Assembly (NCBI RefSeq): GCF_005503365.1
Contig: NZ_SCML01000038.1
Location: 1 to 62,251, forward strand
Length of the DNA: 62,251 nt
Direction: 5' to 3'
Origin: Hydrogenophaga sp. 2FB
GTDB taxonomy: Bacteria; Pseudomonadota; Gammaproteobacteria; Burkholderiales; Burkholderiaceae_C
Shown here piece by piece: positions 35,000 through 45,002 of this stretch. A model generated the notes under the pieces. It was not told the DNA's origin. It worked only from the letters and a program-made list of their open reading frames with translations, and ran no database searches. A program made the position numbers and the translations under genes. Each line of letters opens with the position of its first letter. Position 1 is the first letter of the stretch.

Positions 35000-35452
35000 T
35001 CAACCCGTAGGGGCCGGGCCACTCCACACGCGGGCGATGGTCACGCCGATGCGCTCCATGCGCCGTGCCATGCACAGCACCGCATCGTCCTTGCTGAGCA
35101 AGGTGGCGCGGTGCGCGGCGGCGAGGTCGATGAACTTCTGGTCGTCGGCATCCTTGCAGGTGAAGGCGGCCTTCGGTGCCTCGGGCACCAGGCGGGTGCA
35201 GCGGTCGAAGGCGTCGAGCACGGCTTGCGCGGGCTTGGCGTGGGCCGTTAGGCGGCGCGCGATCTGCGGGTAGGCCAGCACGCGCACGAGTTCTTCGCGC
35301 ATCGCCGCGGTGGCCAGCCATTCGCCGGGCGCGCGTTCGAGCGCCTCGCGCAGCGCTGCGGTGGCCGGGTCCTGGAAGACGAACAGGTCGAGCGCGATGT
35401 TGGTGTCGAGCACCAACGCCGCCGAGGTCTCCAGGCCAGCCTGCACGCTCAC
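35000..35452 (-). CDS. PIN-domain ribonuclease-like protein (COG1569 type)
   Basis: A 150-residue PIN-fold protein. LVLDTNIALDLFVFQDP holds the first acidic residue, TAAMREELVRVLAYP the second, and DADDQKFIDLAAAHRATLLSKDD the third and fourth, so the metal-binding acidic quartet appears intact. COG1569 proteins are usually labelled toxins of toxin-antitoxin pairs, but no antitoxin-sized gene is adjacent. Its start codon overlaps the stop of the upstream rRNA methyltransferase (ATGA), so it is co-translated with that enzyme. Confidence 0.87.
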   Translation of the reverse strand: MSVQAGLETSAALVLDTNIALDLFVFQDPATAALREALERAPGEWLATAAMREELVRVLAYPQIARRLTAHAKPAQAVLDAFDRCTRLVPEAPKAAFTCKDADDQKFIDLAAAHRATLLSKDDAVLCMARRMERIGVTIARVWSGPAPTG

Positions 35453-36780
35453 GCCTCGGTGTCGGGACGCGGCCTGCGCGGCGTCAGATCAAAACGGAAC
35501 AGGCGGCATTCGATCGGACCATTCCACAGCGGCACGCGGCGCGATTCCTTGAAGCGCATCTTGCCGGGCAGCTTGAGGTCGGGCGTGAGCAGCCAGGCGC
35601 TCCAGCCCGCGTAGTGGGTTTTCCAATGCGCGGCGAGCTGGTTGAAAAAATCGCTGCCGTCGCCACCGTCGGCCATCTGCGCGCTCTCGCGGCCTTGGCC
35701 CGGGGTGGGTGGTGGTGTGGCGCCCACGGTGAAGGTGCGCGGCGCGCGGGGCGCCATGCGCTGGGCGCGCGCGCTCGCGTTCTCACCGGCCACGCCCGCG
35801 GCCGCGATGCGCTCGCCGTACGGCGGGTTGAGCAGCAACACACCTGGGCGCTGCGTGGGCGGCGTGCGTTGCAATGCATCGCCGCCGCGCAGTTCGATGG
35901 CATGGGCCACGCCCGCGCGCTCGGCGTTGCGTTGCGCGAAGTCGACCATGCGGAACGACACGTCGCTGCCGAAGACGATGGGCGCATGGCCGGCCGGCCA
36001 TTCGCGCTGCTGTTTCACGGCGTCGGCCTTGATGGCGTCCCACACGTGGGGCTGGAACGGCAGCAGTTTCTCGAACGCAAAGCGGCGCAACTGGCCGGGC
36101 GCGATGTTCAGCGCGATCTGCGCGGCTTCGATCACCACCGTGCCGCTGCCGCAGCAGGGGTCGTAGAGCGGCGCGATCTCGTCGAGCGGTTTTTCGATGC
36201 CCGCCTCCCAGCCGGTGGCCGCGATCATGGCGGCCGCCAGGGTTTCCTTCAGCGGCGCATCGCCCTTGTCCTCGCGCCAGCCGCGCTTGAACAGCGGCTC
36301 GCCCGAGGTGTCGATGTACAGGCTCACGGTCTCGGTGGTGAGGTGCACATAGATGCGCACGTCGGGCCAGGTGGTGTTCACGCTGGGCCGCTCGCCGCGC
36401 TTGGCGCGGAAGCGGTCGCAGATGGCGTCCTTCACCTTCAGCGCGGCAAAGTTCAGCGACGTGAGCGGGCTGTGCTGCGCGGTGATCTCGACCTTGATGG
36501 TCTCTTTGGGCGTGAACCAGATTTCCCAGGCCACGTCGGACGCGGCGTTGTAGAGGTCCTGCTCGTTGCGGTAACCGCCGTGCCAGAGCTGCACCAGCAC
36601 GCGCTGCGTGAGGCGGCTGTGCAGGTTCAGGCGCATGGCGTCGCGCCACGAGGCGTTGAGCGCGACACCGCCGCGCGCCTTGTAGGGCGGCTCCGCTTCG
36701 CCGGTGATGCGCTGCACCTCGGCGGCGAGCATGTCCTCCACGCCGGCGGCGCAGGGCAGAAAAACTTGTAGTTGGTTCAT
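35449..36780 (-). CDS. THUMP-domain 23S rRNA guanine N2-methyltransferase (RlmL N-terminal type)
   Basis: A 443-residue SAM-dependent RNA methyltransferase with an N-terminal THUMP RNA-binding domain (YKARGGVALNASWRDAMRLN) and a Rossmann methyltransferase domain. LYDPCCGSGTVVIEAAQIAL is motif I and LLLNPPYGERIA the NPPY catalytic motif for N2-guanine methylation. A low-complexity insert follows the NPPY motif (about residues 325-355). Length resembles the first half of E. coli RlmL, without the RlmK half. Its stop overlaps the PIN gene start. Confidence 0.92.
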   Translation of the reverse strand: MNQLQVFLPCAAGVEDMLAAEVQRITGEAEPPYKARGGVALNASWRDAMRLNLHSRLTQRVLVQLWHGGYRNEQDLYNAASDVAWEIWFTPKETIKVEITAQHSPLTSLNFAALKVKDAICDRFRAKRGERPSVNTTWPDVRIYVHLTTETVSLYIDTSGEPLFKRGWREDKGDAPLKETLAAAMIAATGWEAGIEKPLDEIAPLYDPCCGSGTVVIEAAQIALNIAPGQLRRFAFEKLLPFQPHVWDAIKADAVKQQREWPAGHAPIVFGSDVSFRMVDFAQRNAERAGVAHAIELRGGDALQRTPPTQRPGVLLLNPPYGERIAAAGVAGENASARAQRMAPRAPRTFTVGATPPPTPGQGRESAQMADGGDGSDFFNQLAAHWKTHYAGWSAWLLTPDLKLPGKMRFKESRRVPLWNGPIECRLFRFDLTPRRPRPDTEA

Positions 36781-36788
36781 GTGATGTT

Positions 36789-36862
36789 TTGCCGCCGGGC
36801 CGCCCCAAGGCGCAACAGCCCCCTCAGGGGGCAGCGACCCGTGCAGCGGGGGAGCGTGGGGG
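36789..36862. repeat. Dispersed GC-rich repeat, copy 1
   Basis: A non-coding segment with CCCCCTCAGGGGG, then CAGCGACCCG and CGGGGGAGCGTGGGGG, which form nested hairpins. It resembles the segment at 40842-40915 (CCCCCTGAGGGGG ... GACGCGGGGG) and a repeat seen in many Comamonadaceae genomes between genes. It abuts the rpoN stop codon and lies 8 nt beyond the methyltransferase start. It probably acts in transcript termination or is a short inert repeat. Confidence 0.6.
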
Positions 36863-38506
36863 TCATAGCGCTTTTCTGAGATTGGCGGGCGCGATGCGCA
36901 GCGCCTCGCGGTACTTCGCGACAGTGCGGCGCGCGCACTCGATGCCCTGCTCGCGCAGCAGGTCCGAGAGTTGGTTGTCCGACAGCGGCTTGGCCGGCTC
37001 TTCGGCGGCGATGAACTGCTTGAGCAGCGCGCGCACCGCGGTGCTGGAGGCGTTGCCGCCGGTTTCGGTGCCGAGCGAGGAGCCGAAGAAGTACTTGAGT
37101 TCGTAGGTGCCGAACGGCGTGGCCATGTACTTCGCCGTGGTCACGCGGCTGATGGTGGATTCGTGCAGCCCCAACTCGTCGGCGATCTCGCGCAGCACCA
37201 GCGGGCGCATGGCCAGTTCGCCGTGCATGAAGAAGTTGCGCTGGCGCTCGACGATGGCGCTGGACACGCGCAGGATGGTGTCGAAGCGCTGCTGGATATT
37301 CTTGATGAACCAGCGCGCTTCCTGCAGGCGCTGCTGCATCGCGGCGTGTCCCGCCTCGCCACCACCGTCGCGCCCGCCGCGGTTCTGCCGCATTGCGTTC
37401 GCATACACGTCGTGCACGCGCAGGCGTGGCATCACCTCGGGGTTGAGGATGACCTTGAAGCCGCGGCCGGCGTGCGTGACGATCACGTCGGGCACGACCA
37501 CGTTGCGCTCCACGTCGATGAAGCGGCGGCCCGGCTTGGGTTCGAGGCGCGCGATGAGGGCCAGCGCGGCGCGCGCGGTCTCGTCGTCGATGGCGCAGAG
37601 GTTGCACAGGCGCTTCACGTCGCGCTTGGCCATGAGCTCCAGCGGCTGGGCGCAAATGGCCAGCGCCGCGCGTGCTTGCGGGCTGTTGCGCAGTTCGAGA
37701 ATCTGCAGCCGCAGGCATTCGCCCAGGTCGCGCGCGCCCACGCCCGCGGGGTCCATGTGTTGCAGCAGTTGCAGCGCCACCGACAGGCGCTGCTCCAGCG
37801 CTTCGCGCTCTTCCAGGCCGTCCTGCGGGTGATCGCCACCGGCGAGTTGCGGCACACCGGACAGGTGCAACCACGCGTTGGCCAGGTCGCTCAGGCTGTC
37901 TTCCAGGTAACCGTCTTCGTTGAGCGATTCGATCAGGAAGTACAGCGCGGCACGGTCTTCGTCGGACAGGCGCAGGCAGCGCGCCTGCTCGTGCAGGTGG
38001 TCCTGCAGGCTGACCGGCGCGCGCGCGAGGTCGGCCGCGGTGGCGGTGTCGTCACCGTCGCCGGAGCCGCTGTTGCGCGCGGGCGCGTCGCCACCCCACT
38101 CGCTGTCGTCGGGCGCCATCTCCACCGTGCCGTCGCCCTCCCAGCTCTCTTCCACCGGGGTGGCGCCGTCGAGCTTGCCTTCCAGGCCGTCGCCATCGCC
38201 CGCATCGGTGCTGCTGGCGCTGGAACCGAGGGACTCGGTGGGCGACAGCGGCGCGCCGGGCGGTTCGGGCAATGAGGCATCGGCGATCTGTTCGCCCGCG
38301 CTCACCGGCACATCGGTCTGCTCCAGGCCGAAGGTTTCGCGCTCGGCCGCTTCTTCGGAGCGTTCGAGAAACGGGTTTTCGTCGAGCATCTGCTCGACTT
38401 CCTGCGCCATCTCCAGCGTGGAGAGTTGCAGCAGGCGAATCGACTGCTGCAACTGCGGCGTGAGCGCCAGGTGCTGCGAAACCCGCAGGGACAGTCCTTG
38501 TTTCAT
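36863..38506 (-). CDS. rpoN: RNA polymerase sigma-54 factor
   Basis: A 547-residue sigma-54. Region I starts MKQGLSLRVSQHLALTPQLQ with the Gln-rich activator-interacting helix. A long acidic region II (about residues 50-165) follows. The core-binding region includes YFLIESLNEDGYLEDSL. The helix-turn-helix is ESTISRVTTAKYMATPFG, and the RpoN box ARRTVAKYREALRI is intact near the C terminus. It directs nitrogen, flagellar and other activator-dependent promoters. It follows lptB by 10 nt. In related genomes hpf and ptsN usually come next; here the next gene is a THUMP methyltransferase. Confidence 0.97.
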   Translation of the reverse strand: MKQGLSLRVSQHLALTPQLQQSIRLLQLSTLEMAQEVEQMLDENPFLERSEEAAERETFGLEQTDVPVSAGEQIADASLPEPPGAPLSPTESLGSSASSTDAGDGDGLEGKLDGATPVEESWEGDGTVEMAPDDSEWGGDAPARNSGSGDGDDTATAADLARAPVSLQDHLHEQARCLRLSDEDRAALYFLIESLNEDGYLEDSLSDLANAWLHLSGVPQLAGGDHPQDGLEEREALEQRLSVALQLLQHMDPAGVGARDLGECLRLQILELRNSPQARAALAICAQPLELMAKRDVKRLCNLCAIDDETARAALALIARLEPKPGRRFIDVERNVVVPDVIVTHAGRGFKVILNPEVMPRLRVHDVYANAMRQNRGGRDGGGEAGHAAMQQRLQEARWFIKNIQQRFDTILRVSSAIVERQRNFFMHGELAMRPLVLREIADELGLHESTISRVTTAKYMATPFGTYELKYFFGSSLGTETGGNASSTAVRALLKQFIAAEEPAKPLSDNQLSDLLREQGIECARRTVAKYREALRIAPANLRKAL

Positions 38507-38516
38507 GACCGCTCGA

Positions 38517-39307
<791 letters not shown>

Positions 39308-39311
<4 letters not shown>

Positions 39312-39946
39312 TGGCGACCCTCTTCGATCTGGGGCGTGGGCTTGAGCGTGGCCGGCGGCGCGGGCACGGGGGCCGGGCTTGGCGCGGGCGCGCCTTCCTT
39401 GGGCACGGGCGTGAGCATGGCGCGCACGCGGCCCGTGGGGTTGAAGGCGGTGCGGTTGGCCACGCCGCCGTCCACGGTGAACACGTCGGTGGTGTTGTTG
39501 TAGACGATCACGTTGCCCGACGTTTCGTCGTTGAGCTGCGTGCCCTTGAAACGCTTGAGCACCGCGTTGCCGGTGAATTTGACGGTGTCTGCCTTGCTGT
39601 CGTAGTCGATGCGCTGGCCCGTGCCTTCGATGAACTCGTCCACGCCGTCGCGCTTTTGCCGGAAGAAGCCCGGGGTGCCGTGGACGACGCCAAACTGGTT
39701 GCCCTGCGGGTCCTGCCGCACCTCGACCTGGTTGCCGCGGATGATGATGGTGCCTTTGGTGATGACCACGTTGCCGGTGAACACGCTGGTCTGGCGCGCG
39801 TCGTCGTAGCGCAGCGCGTCGGCTTCGGCGTTAAGCGGCAGGTTGCGGTCGGCCTTTTCCGCCAGGGCGGGAGCGGCGCTCCACACCGCGGCGTTCAGAA
39901 CGGCGACCCAGGCAGCGGTGCGGAGGAAGGTGGTGGTGGCAGGCAT
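39308..39946 (-). CDS. lptA: Periplasmic LPS transport protein LptA
   Basis: A 212-residue OstA-like protein that bridges inner and outer membranes for lipopolysaccharide transit. The signal peptide is [20 protein letters not shown] with cleavage near APALA. The jelly-roll domain includes [23 protein letters not shown] and [24 protein letters not shown] Pro-rich tail ends the protein. The ATG at 39946 fits the signal peptide best; an ATG at 39976 would add ten residues. The gene overlaps lptB. No lptC gene sits upstream, where it is usually found; dsbA is there instead. Confidence 0.92.
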
Positions 39947-40101
39947 GGAATTTGAGGGCACGAAACTTGCATTCATTGTAGCGGTGCCCCGCTGCCCGAA
40001 CAGACCGTTGCCGCAGTTTCCCGGCGCTTTGAGCGAACGGCGCCGCCCATGAGCGACAAGGCCCGCGCGCAGCGGGCCCCGACACCGCGGCAGCCGGCCT
40101 C

Positions 40102-40743
40102 TCAACCCTTGCGCAGCCCGGCGATCAGCGCATTGGCCACCACCAGGGTGTGCGGCCCCTGGCCCTTGATGTGATAGCGCCCGGCCACACCCAGCGCGGG
40201 TGTGCCTTCCACCTCATAAGCGTCCTGCAGCTCGACGGCCCTGGCGGCCTTTTCGCCCGTGGGCTTGGCGTTGAAGACCTCGGTGAAGCGCACGCGGTCC
40301 ACGCCTTGCTTGGCCACCCAGTCGATGATGGCCGACGGCGCCACCAGCGGCTGGCGCTCCCCATGGAACGCCTGGAACACCTTGGCGTGCAGCTTGTCGA
40401 CCAGGCCCATGGCTTCCAGCGAGAAATACAGGCGCTGCATCGGCACGAACTCCGGGCTGAACGCCACCGGCATGCGCCGCACGACCACGTGCGCGGGCTT
40501 CTGCTGGATCCATTGTTCAAAGGCGGGTTCGAAGTTGGCGCAGTGGACGCAGGAGTAGGCAAAGAACTCGAGCACCTCCACCTGGCCGGCCGCGCTCTCC
40601 ACGGGCACCGGCTTGGCGAGCTTGACGTAGTCCACACCCTCCCTGGGGCCCACGCGCTGCGCAAGGGCGGGCGAGACAGCGAGGCCACTGGCGGCGGTGC
40701 CGGCAAACGCCAGCATGGACCGGGAAAAATCGCGACGTTGCAT
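40102..40743 (-). CDS. dsbA: Periplasmic thiol:disulfide interchange protein DsbA
   Basis: A 213-residue thioredoxin-fold oxidant that introduces disulfide bonds into exported proteins. A Tat-like signal MQRRDFSRSMLAFAGTAASG is followed by AQRVG and the active site CVHC (Cys65-Cys68) in EFFAYSCVHCANFEP. The cis-proline loop lies in VEGTPALGVAGRYHIKG. The usual DsbB partner is not in this window. It sits 155 nt upstream of lptA and downstream of a repeat and a SPOR-domain gene. Confidence 0.94.
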   Translation of the reverse strand: MQRRDFSRSMLAFAGTAASGLAVSPALAQRVGPREGVDYVKLAKPVPVESAAGQVEVLEFFAYSCVHCANFEPAFEQWIQQKPAHVVVRRMPVAFSPEFVPMQRLYFSLEAMGLVDKLHAKVFQAFHGERQPLVAPSAIIDWVAKQGVDRVRFTEVFNAKPTGEKAARAVELQDAYEVEGTPALGVAGRYHIKGQGPHTLVVANALIAGLRKG

Positions 40744-40841
40744 GAATTCAGACTCCTGAGGTTGGCCCGGTTGGGGCAGACAGCAGCCGCAAAAGTTCCC
40801 GAAGCGAGATCACGCCACGCCCGCAAAGCACCCGCCGAGAG

Positions 40842-40915
40842 ACACCAAGGGTCCGGCTCCGCCGGCCCCTTGGTGTTGCCCCCCTGAGGGGGTGGCGCCG
40901 AAGGCGACGCGGGGG
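40842..40915. repeat. Dispersed GC-rich repeat, copy 2, with strong hairpin
   Basis: ACACCAAGGG (40842-40851) pairs with CCCTTGGTGT (40867-40876), and CCGGC/GCCGG pairs inside it, giving about 15 bp of stem. A second hairpin CCCCCTGAGGGGG and the tail GGCGCCGAAGGCGACGCGGGGG match the core of the copy at 36789-36862. It abuts the stop codon of the SPOR gene and could terminate that transcript. Confidence 0.65.
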
Positions 40916-41644
40916 TTACCTTTGAACGCGAACCAGGGCGGCTTCCACGCCGTTGTTCTGCAACTGCTCCTGCGTCATGTCGGCCAGGGCTTTCTGGTTG
41001 AACGGGCCGACGCGCACGCGGAACACGGTGCGCCCGCTCTGTTCGCGCTCGGACACCTGCGCATCGATGCCCAGCATGGCCAGGCGCGCGCGTTGGGACT
41101 CGGCGTCTGCCGGCGTGCGGAACGCGCCGGCCTGCACGAAGTAGGTGAAGGGGTCGGCGCCGGGCGCGGCGGCGGCCGGCGCAGTTGTTGTCGCGGCCGC
41201 CGCAGGCGCCGCGGCGGGCTTCGGCTGGCCCAGGCGCGACTGCGCCAGGTCACCCAGCGGATCGGCGCTGGTGGCAGGGCGGCCAGCGGGGGCGGTAGCG
41301 GCGGGCGGCGTTGCAGCCTGGCCGTCGGCAGCCGGTGGCACGATGATCGCGCCCGGCGCCTCGGGCGCGGCAGGCACGACCACGGCCGGGGCGGTGGGCG
41401 CGGCGGCGCCGCCGAGCGAGCGGTTCGGGTTCCAGCCCTTGTTGCGCTCGGCCTCCAGGGCGTCCTGGTCGGCATTGCGCGAAACGTTGCGGTCCACGAA
41501 AGGAATCGGCACGCGCGTCACGTACACAGCGACCGCCAGCGCAACCCCCAACCCCACGAGCAGGCCGATCACCAGACCGATGAGCGTGCCCCCGGAGGTG
41601 CTTCGGGTCTTGGACGTTTTCTTTTTCATCGTTGGTTTCACCAT
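40916..41644 (-). CDS. SPOR-domain inner-membrane protein (cell division type)
   Basis: A 242-residue protein with a basic N terminus (MKKKTSKTRS) and one transmembrane helix (IGLVIGLLVGLGVALAVAVY). A long Ala/Pro-rich linker (about residues 65-160) leads to a C-terminal SPOR domain: YFVQAGAFRTPADAESQRAR, VFRVRVGPFNQKALADM. SPOR domains bind denuded peptidoglycan at the septum, so a role in division is likely. The ATG at 41644 overlaps the argS stop (TGATG); a second ATG at 41629 begins MKKKTSK. Confidence 0.9.
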   Translation of the reverse strand: MVKPTMKKKTSKTRSTSGGTLIGLVIGLLVGLGVALAVAVYVTRVPIPFVDRNVSRNADQDALEAERNKGWNPNRSLGGAAAPTAPAVVVPAAPEAPGAIIVPPAADGQAATPPAATAPAGRPATSADPLGDLAQSRLGQPKPAAAPAAAATTTAPAAAAPGADPFTYFVQAGAFRTPADAESQRARLAMLGIDAQVSEREQSGRTVFRVRVGPFNQKALADMTQEQLQNNGVEAALVRVQR

Positions 41645-43317
41645 CACATCTTCTGCGGGGCACTGACGCCCAACACAGCCAGACCATTGTGCAATACCTG
41701 CGCCGTGGCCTTGACCAGGGCGAGGCGCGCCTTTTTGACCGCTTCATCATCCACCAGGATGCGCTCGGCGTCGTAGTAACTGTGGTAACTGGCCGCAAGC
41801 TCGCGCAAGTAGAAGGTGACGTCGTGCGGCGCGAAGTCGCGCGCGGCGTCGCTCAGCATGGCGGGGTACTTGGCCAGCAACAGCATCAGGGCTTGCGCGG
41901 GCGCGCTGTCGAGCGCGGAGAGGTCGGCGTCGGCCAGCGAGGCCACGTCGCCTCCCCACGCGGCCAGCACCGAGCAGATGCGCGCGTGCGCGTACTGCAC
42001 GTAGTACACCGGGTTGTCGTTGTTCTTCTGCACGGCAAGGTCGACGTCGAAGGTGTATTCGGTGTCGGGCTTGCGGCTGAGCAGGAAGAAGCGCACAGCA
42101 TCCTTGCTGGTCCATTCGATCAGGTCGCGCAGCGTGACGTAGCTGCCGGCGCGCTTGCTGATCTTCACCTCTTCGCCGCCGCGCACCACGCGCACCATGG
42201 TGTGCAGCACGTAGTCGGGGTAGCCCTGGGGGATGCCGACGCCGGCCGCTTGCAAACCGGCGCGCACGCGCGCGATGGTGCCGTGGTGGTCGGTGCCCTG
42301 GATGTTGATGACCTTGGTGAAGCCGCGCTCCCACTTGGCGATGTGGTACGCCACGTCGGGCACGAAGTAGGTGAACGAGCCGTCGGACTTGCGCATCACG
42401 CGGTCCTTGTCGTCGCCGTAGTCGGTGGACTTGAGCCAGAGCGCGCCGTCCTGTTCGTAGGTCTTGCCGGCGTCGACCAGCTTTTGCACCGTGGCCGCCA
42501 CGCGCCCGCTGGTGTACAGGCTGGACTCGAGGTAGTAGTGGTCGAACTTGACGGCGAAGGCCTGCAGGTCCAGGTCCTGCTCGTGGCGCAGGTAAGCCAC
42601 GGCGAACTGGCGCATGCCGTCGACATCGTTCACATCGCCGCTGGCGGTGAATGCGCGGTCGTCGGCCGTCACGGTCTTCTTCGCCAGGAAGTCGTTGGCG
42701 ATGTCCTGGATGTAGTCGCCGTTGTAGGCAGCCTCCGGCCACTGCGGATCACCCGGCTTGAAACCTTGCGCGCGCAAGTGCGTGGAGGTGCCCAGCGTGC
42801 CGATCTGCACGCCCGCGTCGTTGTAATAGAACTCGCGGTGCACGCTCCAGCCCTGGGTGCTGTAGAGATTGCAGATCGCGTCGCCCAGCGCGGCCTGGCG
42901 GCCGTGGCCCACATGCAGCGGGCCGGTGGGGTTGGCCGAGACGAACTCGACCATCAGGCGCTGCCCGTTGGACGGCTGCACGCCGAACGCGTCACCGCCT
43001 TGCAACACCTCGCGCACGATCTGCTGCTTGGCTTCGGGCTTGAGGCGGATGTTCAGGAAGCCGGGGCCGGCCAGGTCGATCTCGGACACCCAGCGCTGGT
43101 ACACCGGCTGGGCCAGCAGCGCCGCGCGCAGGTTTTCACCGAGCTGGCGCGGGTTGAGCTTGAGCGGCTTGGCCAGCTGCATGGCCGCGGTGCTGGCGAA
43201 ATCGCCATGGGCCGCCACCTTGGGCGACTCGAACGCGGCCTTGGCGCCCGCGCCGGGGGAAAGGGTTTCGAGCGCGGCGGCCAGGCCGTCGAGCAGTTCC
43301 TGTTTGATCTTGAGCAT
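41644..43317 (-). CDS. argS: Arginyl-tRNA synthetase
   Basis: A 557-residue class I synthetase that charges tRNA-Arg. The HIGH-type signature lies in [16 protein letters not shown]. The N-terminal Add-1 domain begins [36 protein letters not shown] and [19 protein letters not shown] follow, the latter resembling the KMSKS region. The helical anticodon domain closes the protein. Length is normal. It lies 12 nt downstream of the argP-like gene on the same strand. Confidence 0.97.
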   Translation of the reverse strand: MLKIKQELLDGLAAALETLSPGAGAKAAFESPKVAAHGDFASTAAMQLAKPLKLNPRQLGENLRAALLAQPVYQRWVSEIDLAGPGFLNIRLKPEAKQQIVREVLQGGDAFGVQPSNGQRLMVEFVSANPTGPLHVGHGRQAALGDAICNLYSTQGWSVHREFYYNDAGVQIGTLGTSTHLRAQGFKPGDPQWPEAAYNGDYIQDIANDFLAKKTVTADDRAFTASGDVNDVDGMRQFAVAYLRHEQDLDLQAFAVKFDHYYLESSLYTSGRVAATVQKLVDAGKTYEQDGALWLKSTDYGDDKDRVMRKSDGSFTYFVPDVAYHIAKWERGFTKVINIQGTDHHGTIARVRAGLQAAGVGIPQGYPDYVLHTMVRVVRGGEEVKISKRAGSYVTLRDLIEWTSKDAVRFFLLSRKPDTEYTFDVDLAVQKNNDNPVYYVQYAHARICSVLAAWGGDVASLADADLSALDSAPAQALMLLLAKYPAMLSDAARDFAPHDVTFYLRELAASYHSYYDAERILVDDEAVKKARLALVKATAQVLHNGLAVLGVSAPQKM

Positions 43318-43329
43318 AGGGACGGGATT

Positions 43330-44247
43330 TTAGGTGGCGACCGCGTCGGCGGGCCGCAGCCGCTCGCGCGCCGCCGCCTTCACCGCGGCGGTCAGCCTCT
43401 GCGCCGAGGGCGACTCGTGCGCCCAGTGCTGCCAGTAGAGCGCCACGTCGACCGTGGCGCCGGGCAGGATCTCCTGCAGTTCCGGGCGCTTTTGCAGGTG
43501 CTGCTCGGGCACCATGCCCCAGCCCAGGCCGAGTTCGATCGCGGTTTCGAACGCCTCCACCGCGGGCGCGAAGTGGCGCGGGTAGTGCGGCTGGCGCAGG
43601 CCGAAGTGCTGTTCCAGAAAGGCGTCCTGCAGCGCGTCCTTGCGGTTGAAGATGATGGCCGGCTGCGCCAGCAGCTTGTGCGGCGAGACCGCGCCGCGCG
43701 GCGTGCGGCAGCGCTGCACCACGGCGGGCGAGGCCACGCAGCGGTAGCGCATGACGCCCAGCGGCTCGGCCACGCAACCGCGCATGGCCGTGGACAAGGC
43801 CGTCACGCAGCCCATCACGTCGCCGCTTTTCAGCGCGTCGTGGGTGTGGTCTTGGTCGTCGATCATGATGTCGAGCAGCAGGCGGTGCCGCTGCACCAGC
43901 GCGGCCACGCCGGGCAGGAACCAGCCGGCCACCGAGTCGGCGTTGATCGCCACCGACAGGCTTTGCCAGCGCACGCCGTCCTTCGCCGCGCCGCCGCCCT
44001 GCAGGCCGCCGAGCAAGTCGGCCTCCATCAGCCGCACCTGTTTCACATGCCCCAGCAGCGCCTGCCCGGCCGGTGTGACGCGCACCTGCTTGCCGCGCAC
44101 CAGCAGGCGCTGGCCCAGCGTGTCTTCGAGCGACTTGATGCGCAGCGACACCGCCGCGAGCGTGAGCGACAGCGCCTGTGCGGCCGGGCCGAAGCCGCCG
44201 TGTTCGACCACGGCGGCCAGGGCTTCGAGTTGGCGGGCGTCCAGCAT
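43330..44247 (-). CDS. argP: LysR-family regulator of the ArgP (IciA) group
   Basis: A 305-residue LysR protein that opens MLDARQLEALAAVVEHGGFG and continues AAQALSLTLAAVSLRIKSLE, the ArgP-type DNA-binding domain. Later stretches such as LSVAINADSVAGWFLPGV and LGLGWGMVPEQHLQ are typical of ArgP. In enterobacteria and pseudomonads ArgP senses lysine and arginine and turns on the divergent exporter. Here it is divergent from a LysE/ArgO gene followed by lysine-degrading davB and davA, so lysine is the likely effector. Confidence 0.93.
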   Translation of the reverse strand: MLDARQLEALAAVVEHGGFGPAAQALSLTLAAVSLRIKSLEDTLGQRLLVRGKQVRVTPAGQALLGHVKQVRLMEADLLGGLQGGGAAKDGVRWQSLSVAINADSVAGWFLPGVAALVQRHRLLLDIMIDDQDHTHDALKSGDVMGCVTALSTAMRGCVAEPLGVMRYRCVASPAVVQRCRTPRGAVSPHKLLAQPAIIFNRKDALQDAFLEQHFGLRQPHYPRHFAPAVEAFETAIELGLGWGMVPEQHLQKRPELQEILPGATVDVALYWQHWAHESPSAQRLTAAVKAAARERLRPADAVAT

Positions 44248-44355
44248 GATTTGCTCAAGTTATTTTCAACCGAACTGAGTTTAAGTTAACTGGATTTAAA
44301 TCATGCGGTTTTGCGCGCACACTGCCGGCCATTCACCCGCATTCGATCGACCCCC
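44248..44355. promoter_or_regulatory. Divergent argP/exporter promoter region
   Basis: An AT-rich 108-nt stretch, unusual in this genome, separates the two starts. It contains GTTTAAGTTAAC (44279-44290) and repeated TTTAA elements within 44251-44306. This is the expected place for the ArgP operator and both promoters. Confidence 0.5.
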
Positions 44356-44985
44356 ATGACCCTCGCCTTCCCCACCTTCACCGCCGGCATGGTGCTGAGC
44401 ATGTCGCTGATCATGGCCATCGGCCCTCAGAACGCACATGTACTGCGCATGGGCCTGCAGCGCCAGCACCTGTGGCTCACCGTGCTCACCTGCGCGCTGG
44501 CCGACGTGGTGCTGATCGGCCTGGGCGTGCTCGGTCTGGCGCAGCTCGGCGGCCTGTCCGACAAGCTGCTCGGAGCGCTGGTGGGCGCGGGCGCCCTGTT
44601 CCTCGCAGTGTATGGCTGGAAGGCGTTCCAGCGTTTTCTGCGCCCGCAAGCGCTGATGCTCGATGCCGAAGGGCGTGTGTCGGCGGAGCCGGTCTCGCCC
44701 CGCAAGGCGGTGTTGTCGGCGCTGGCCTTCTCGTTCCTGAACCCACACGCCTGGCTCGACACCGCCGTGCTGATCGGCACCGCCTCGCTGGCGTACGGCC
44801 AGGGCAGCACCGTCTTCGGCCTGGGCGCGGCCACGGGTTCGCTGGTGTGGTTCGTCTCGCTCGGCGCTGCCGCCTTCTGGCTCGGCCGCCGGCTCAACTC
44901 TTTGCACGTCTGGCGCGTGCTGGATGGCCTGGTTGCGTTGATGATGTGGGGCACGGCAGCCTGGTTGTTGACCAGCCTGTTCTGA
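44356..44985 (+). CDS. LysE/ArgO-family lysine/arginine exporter
   Basis: A 209-residue inner-membrane exporter with about six transmembrane segments. MSLIMAIGPQNAHVLRMGLQ is the signature of the LysE/ArgO family, distinct from the RhtB type at 3233-3871. AFSFLNPHAWLDTAVLIG marks the second conserved loop. It exports basic amino acids. It is divergent from argP and 17 nt upstream of davB, so export and breakdown of lysine appear to share one promoter. Confidence 0.93.
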   Translation: MTLAFPTFTAGMVLSMSLIMAIGPQNAHVLRMGLQRQHLWLTVLTCALADVVLIGLGVLGLAQLGGLSDKLLGALVGAGALFLAVYGWKAFQRFLRPQALMLDAEGRVSAEPVSPRKAVLSALAFSFLNPHAWLDTAVLIGTASLAYGQGSTVFGLGAATGSLVWFVSLGAAAFWLGRRLNSLHVWRVLDGLVALMMWGTAAWLLTSLF

Positions 44986-45002
44986 ACCTCGGAGGTTTCG
45001 CC

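Noticed and set aside
35000..35452. Toxin-antitoxin module
   Set aside because: A PIN protein is present, but no antitoxin-sized gene is adjacent and the gene is coupled to an rRNA methyltransferase.
40892..41776. 294-codon plus-strand frame opposite the SPOR gene
   Set aside because: Arises from Ala/Pro-rich codons of the SPOR linker read on the other strand.
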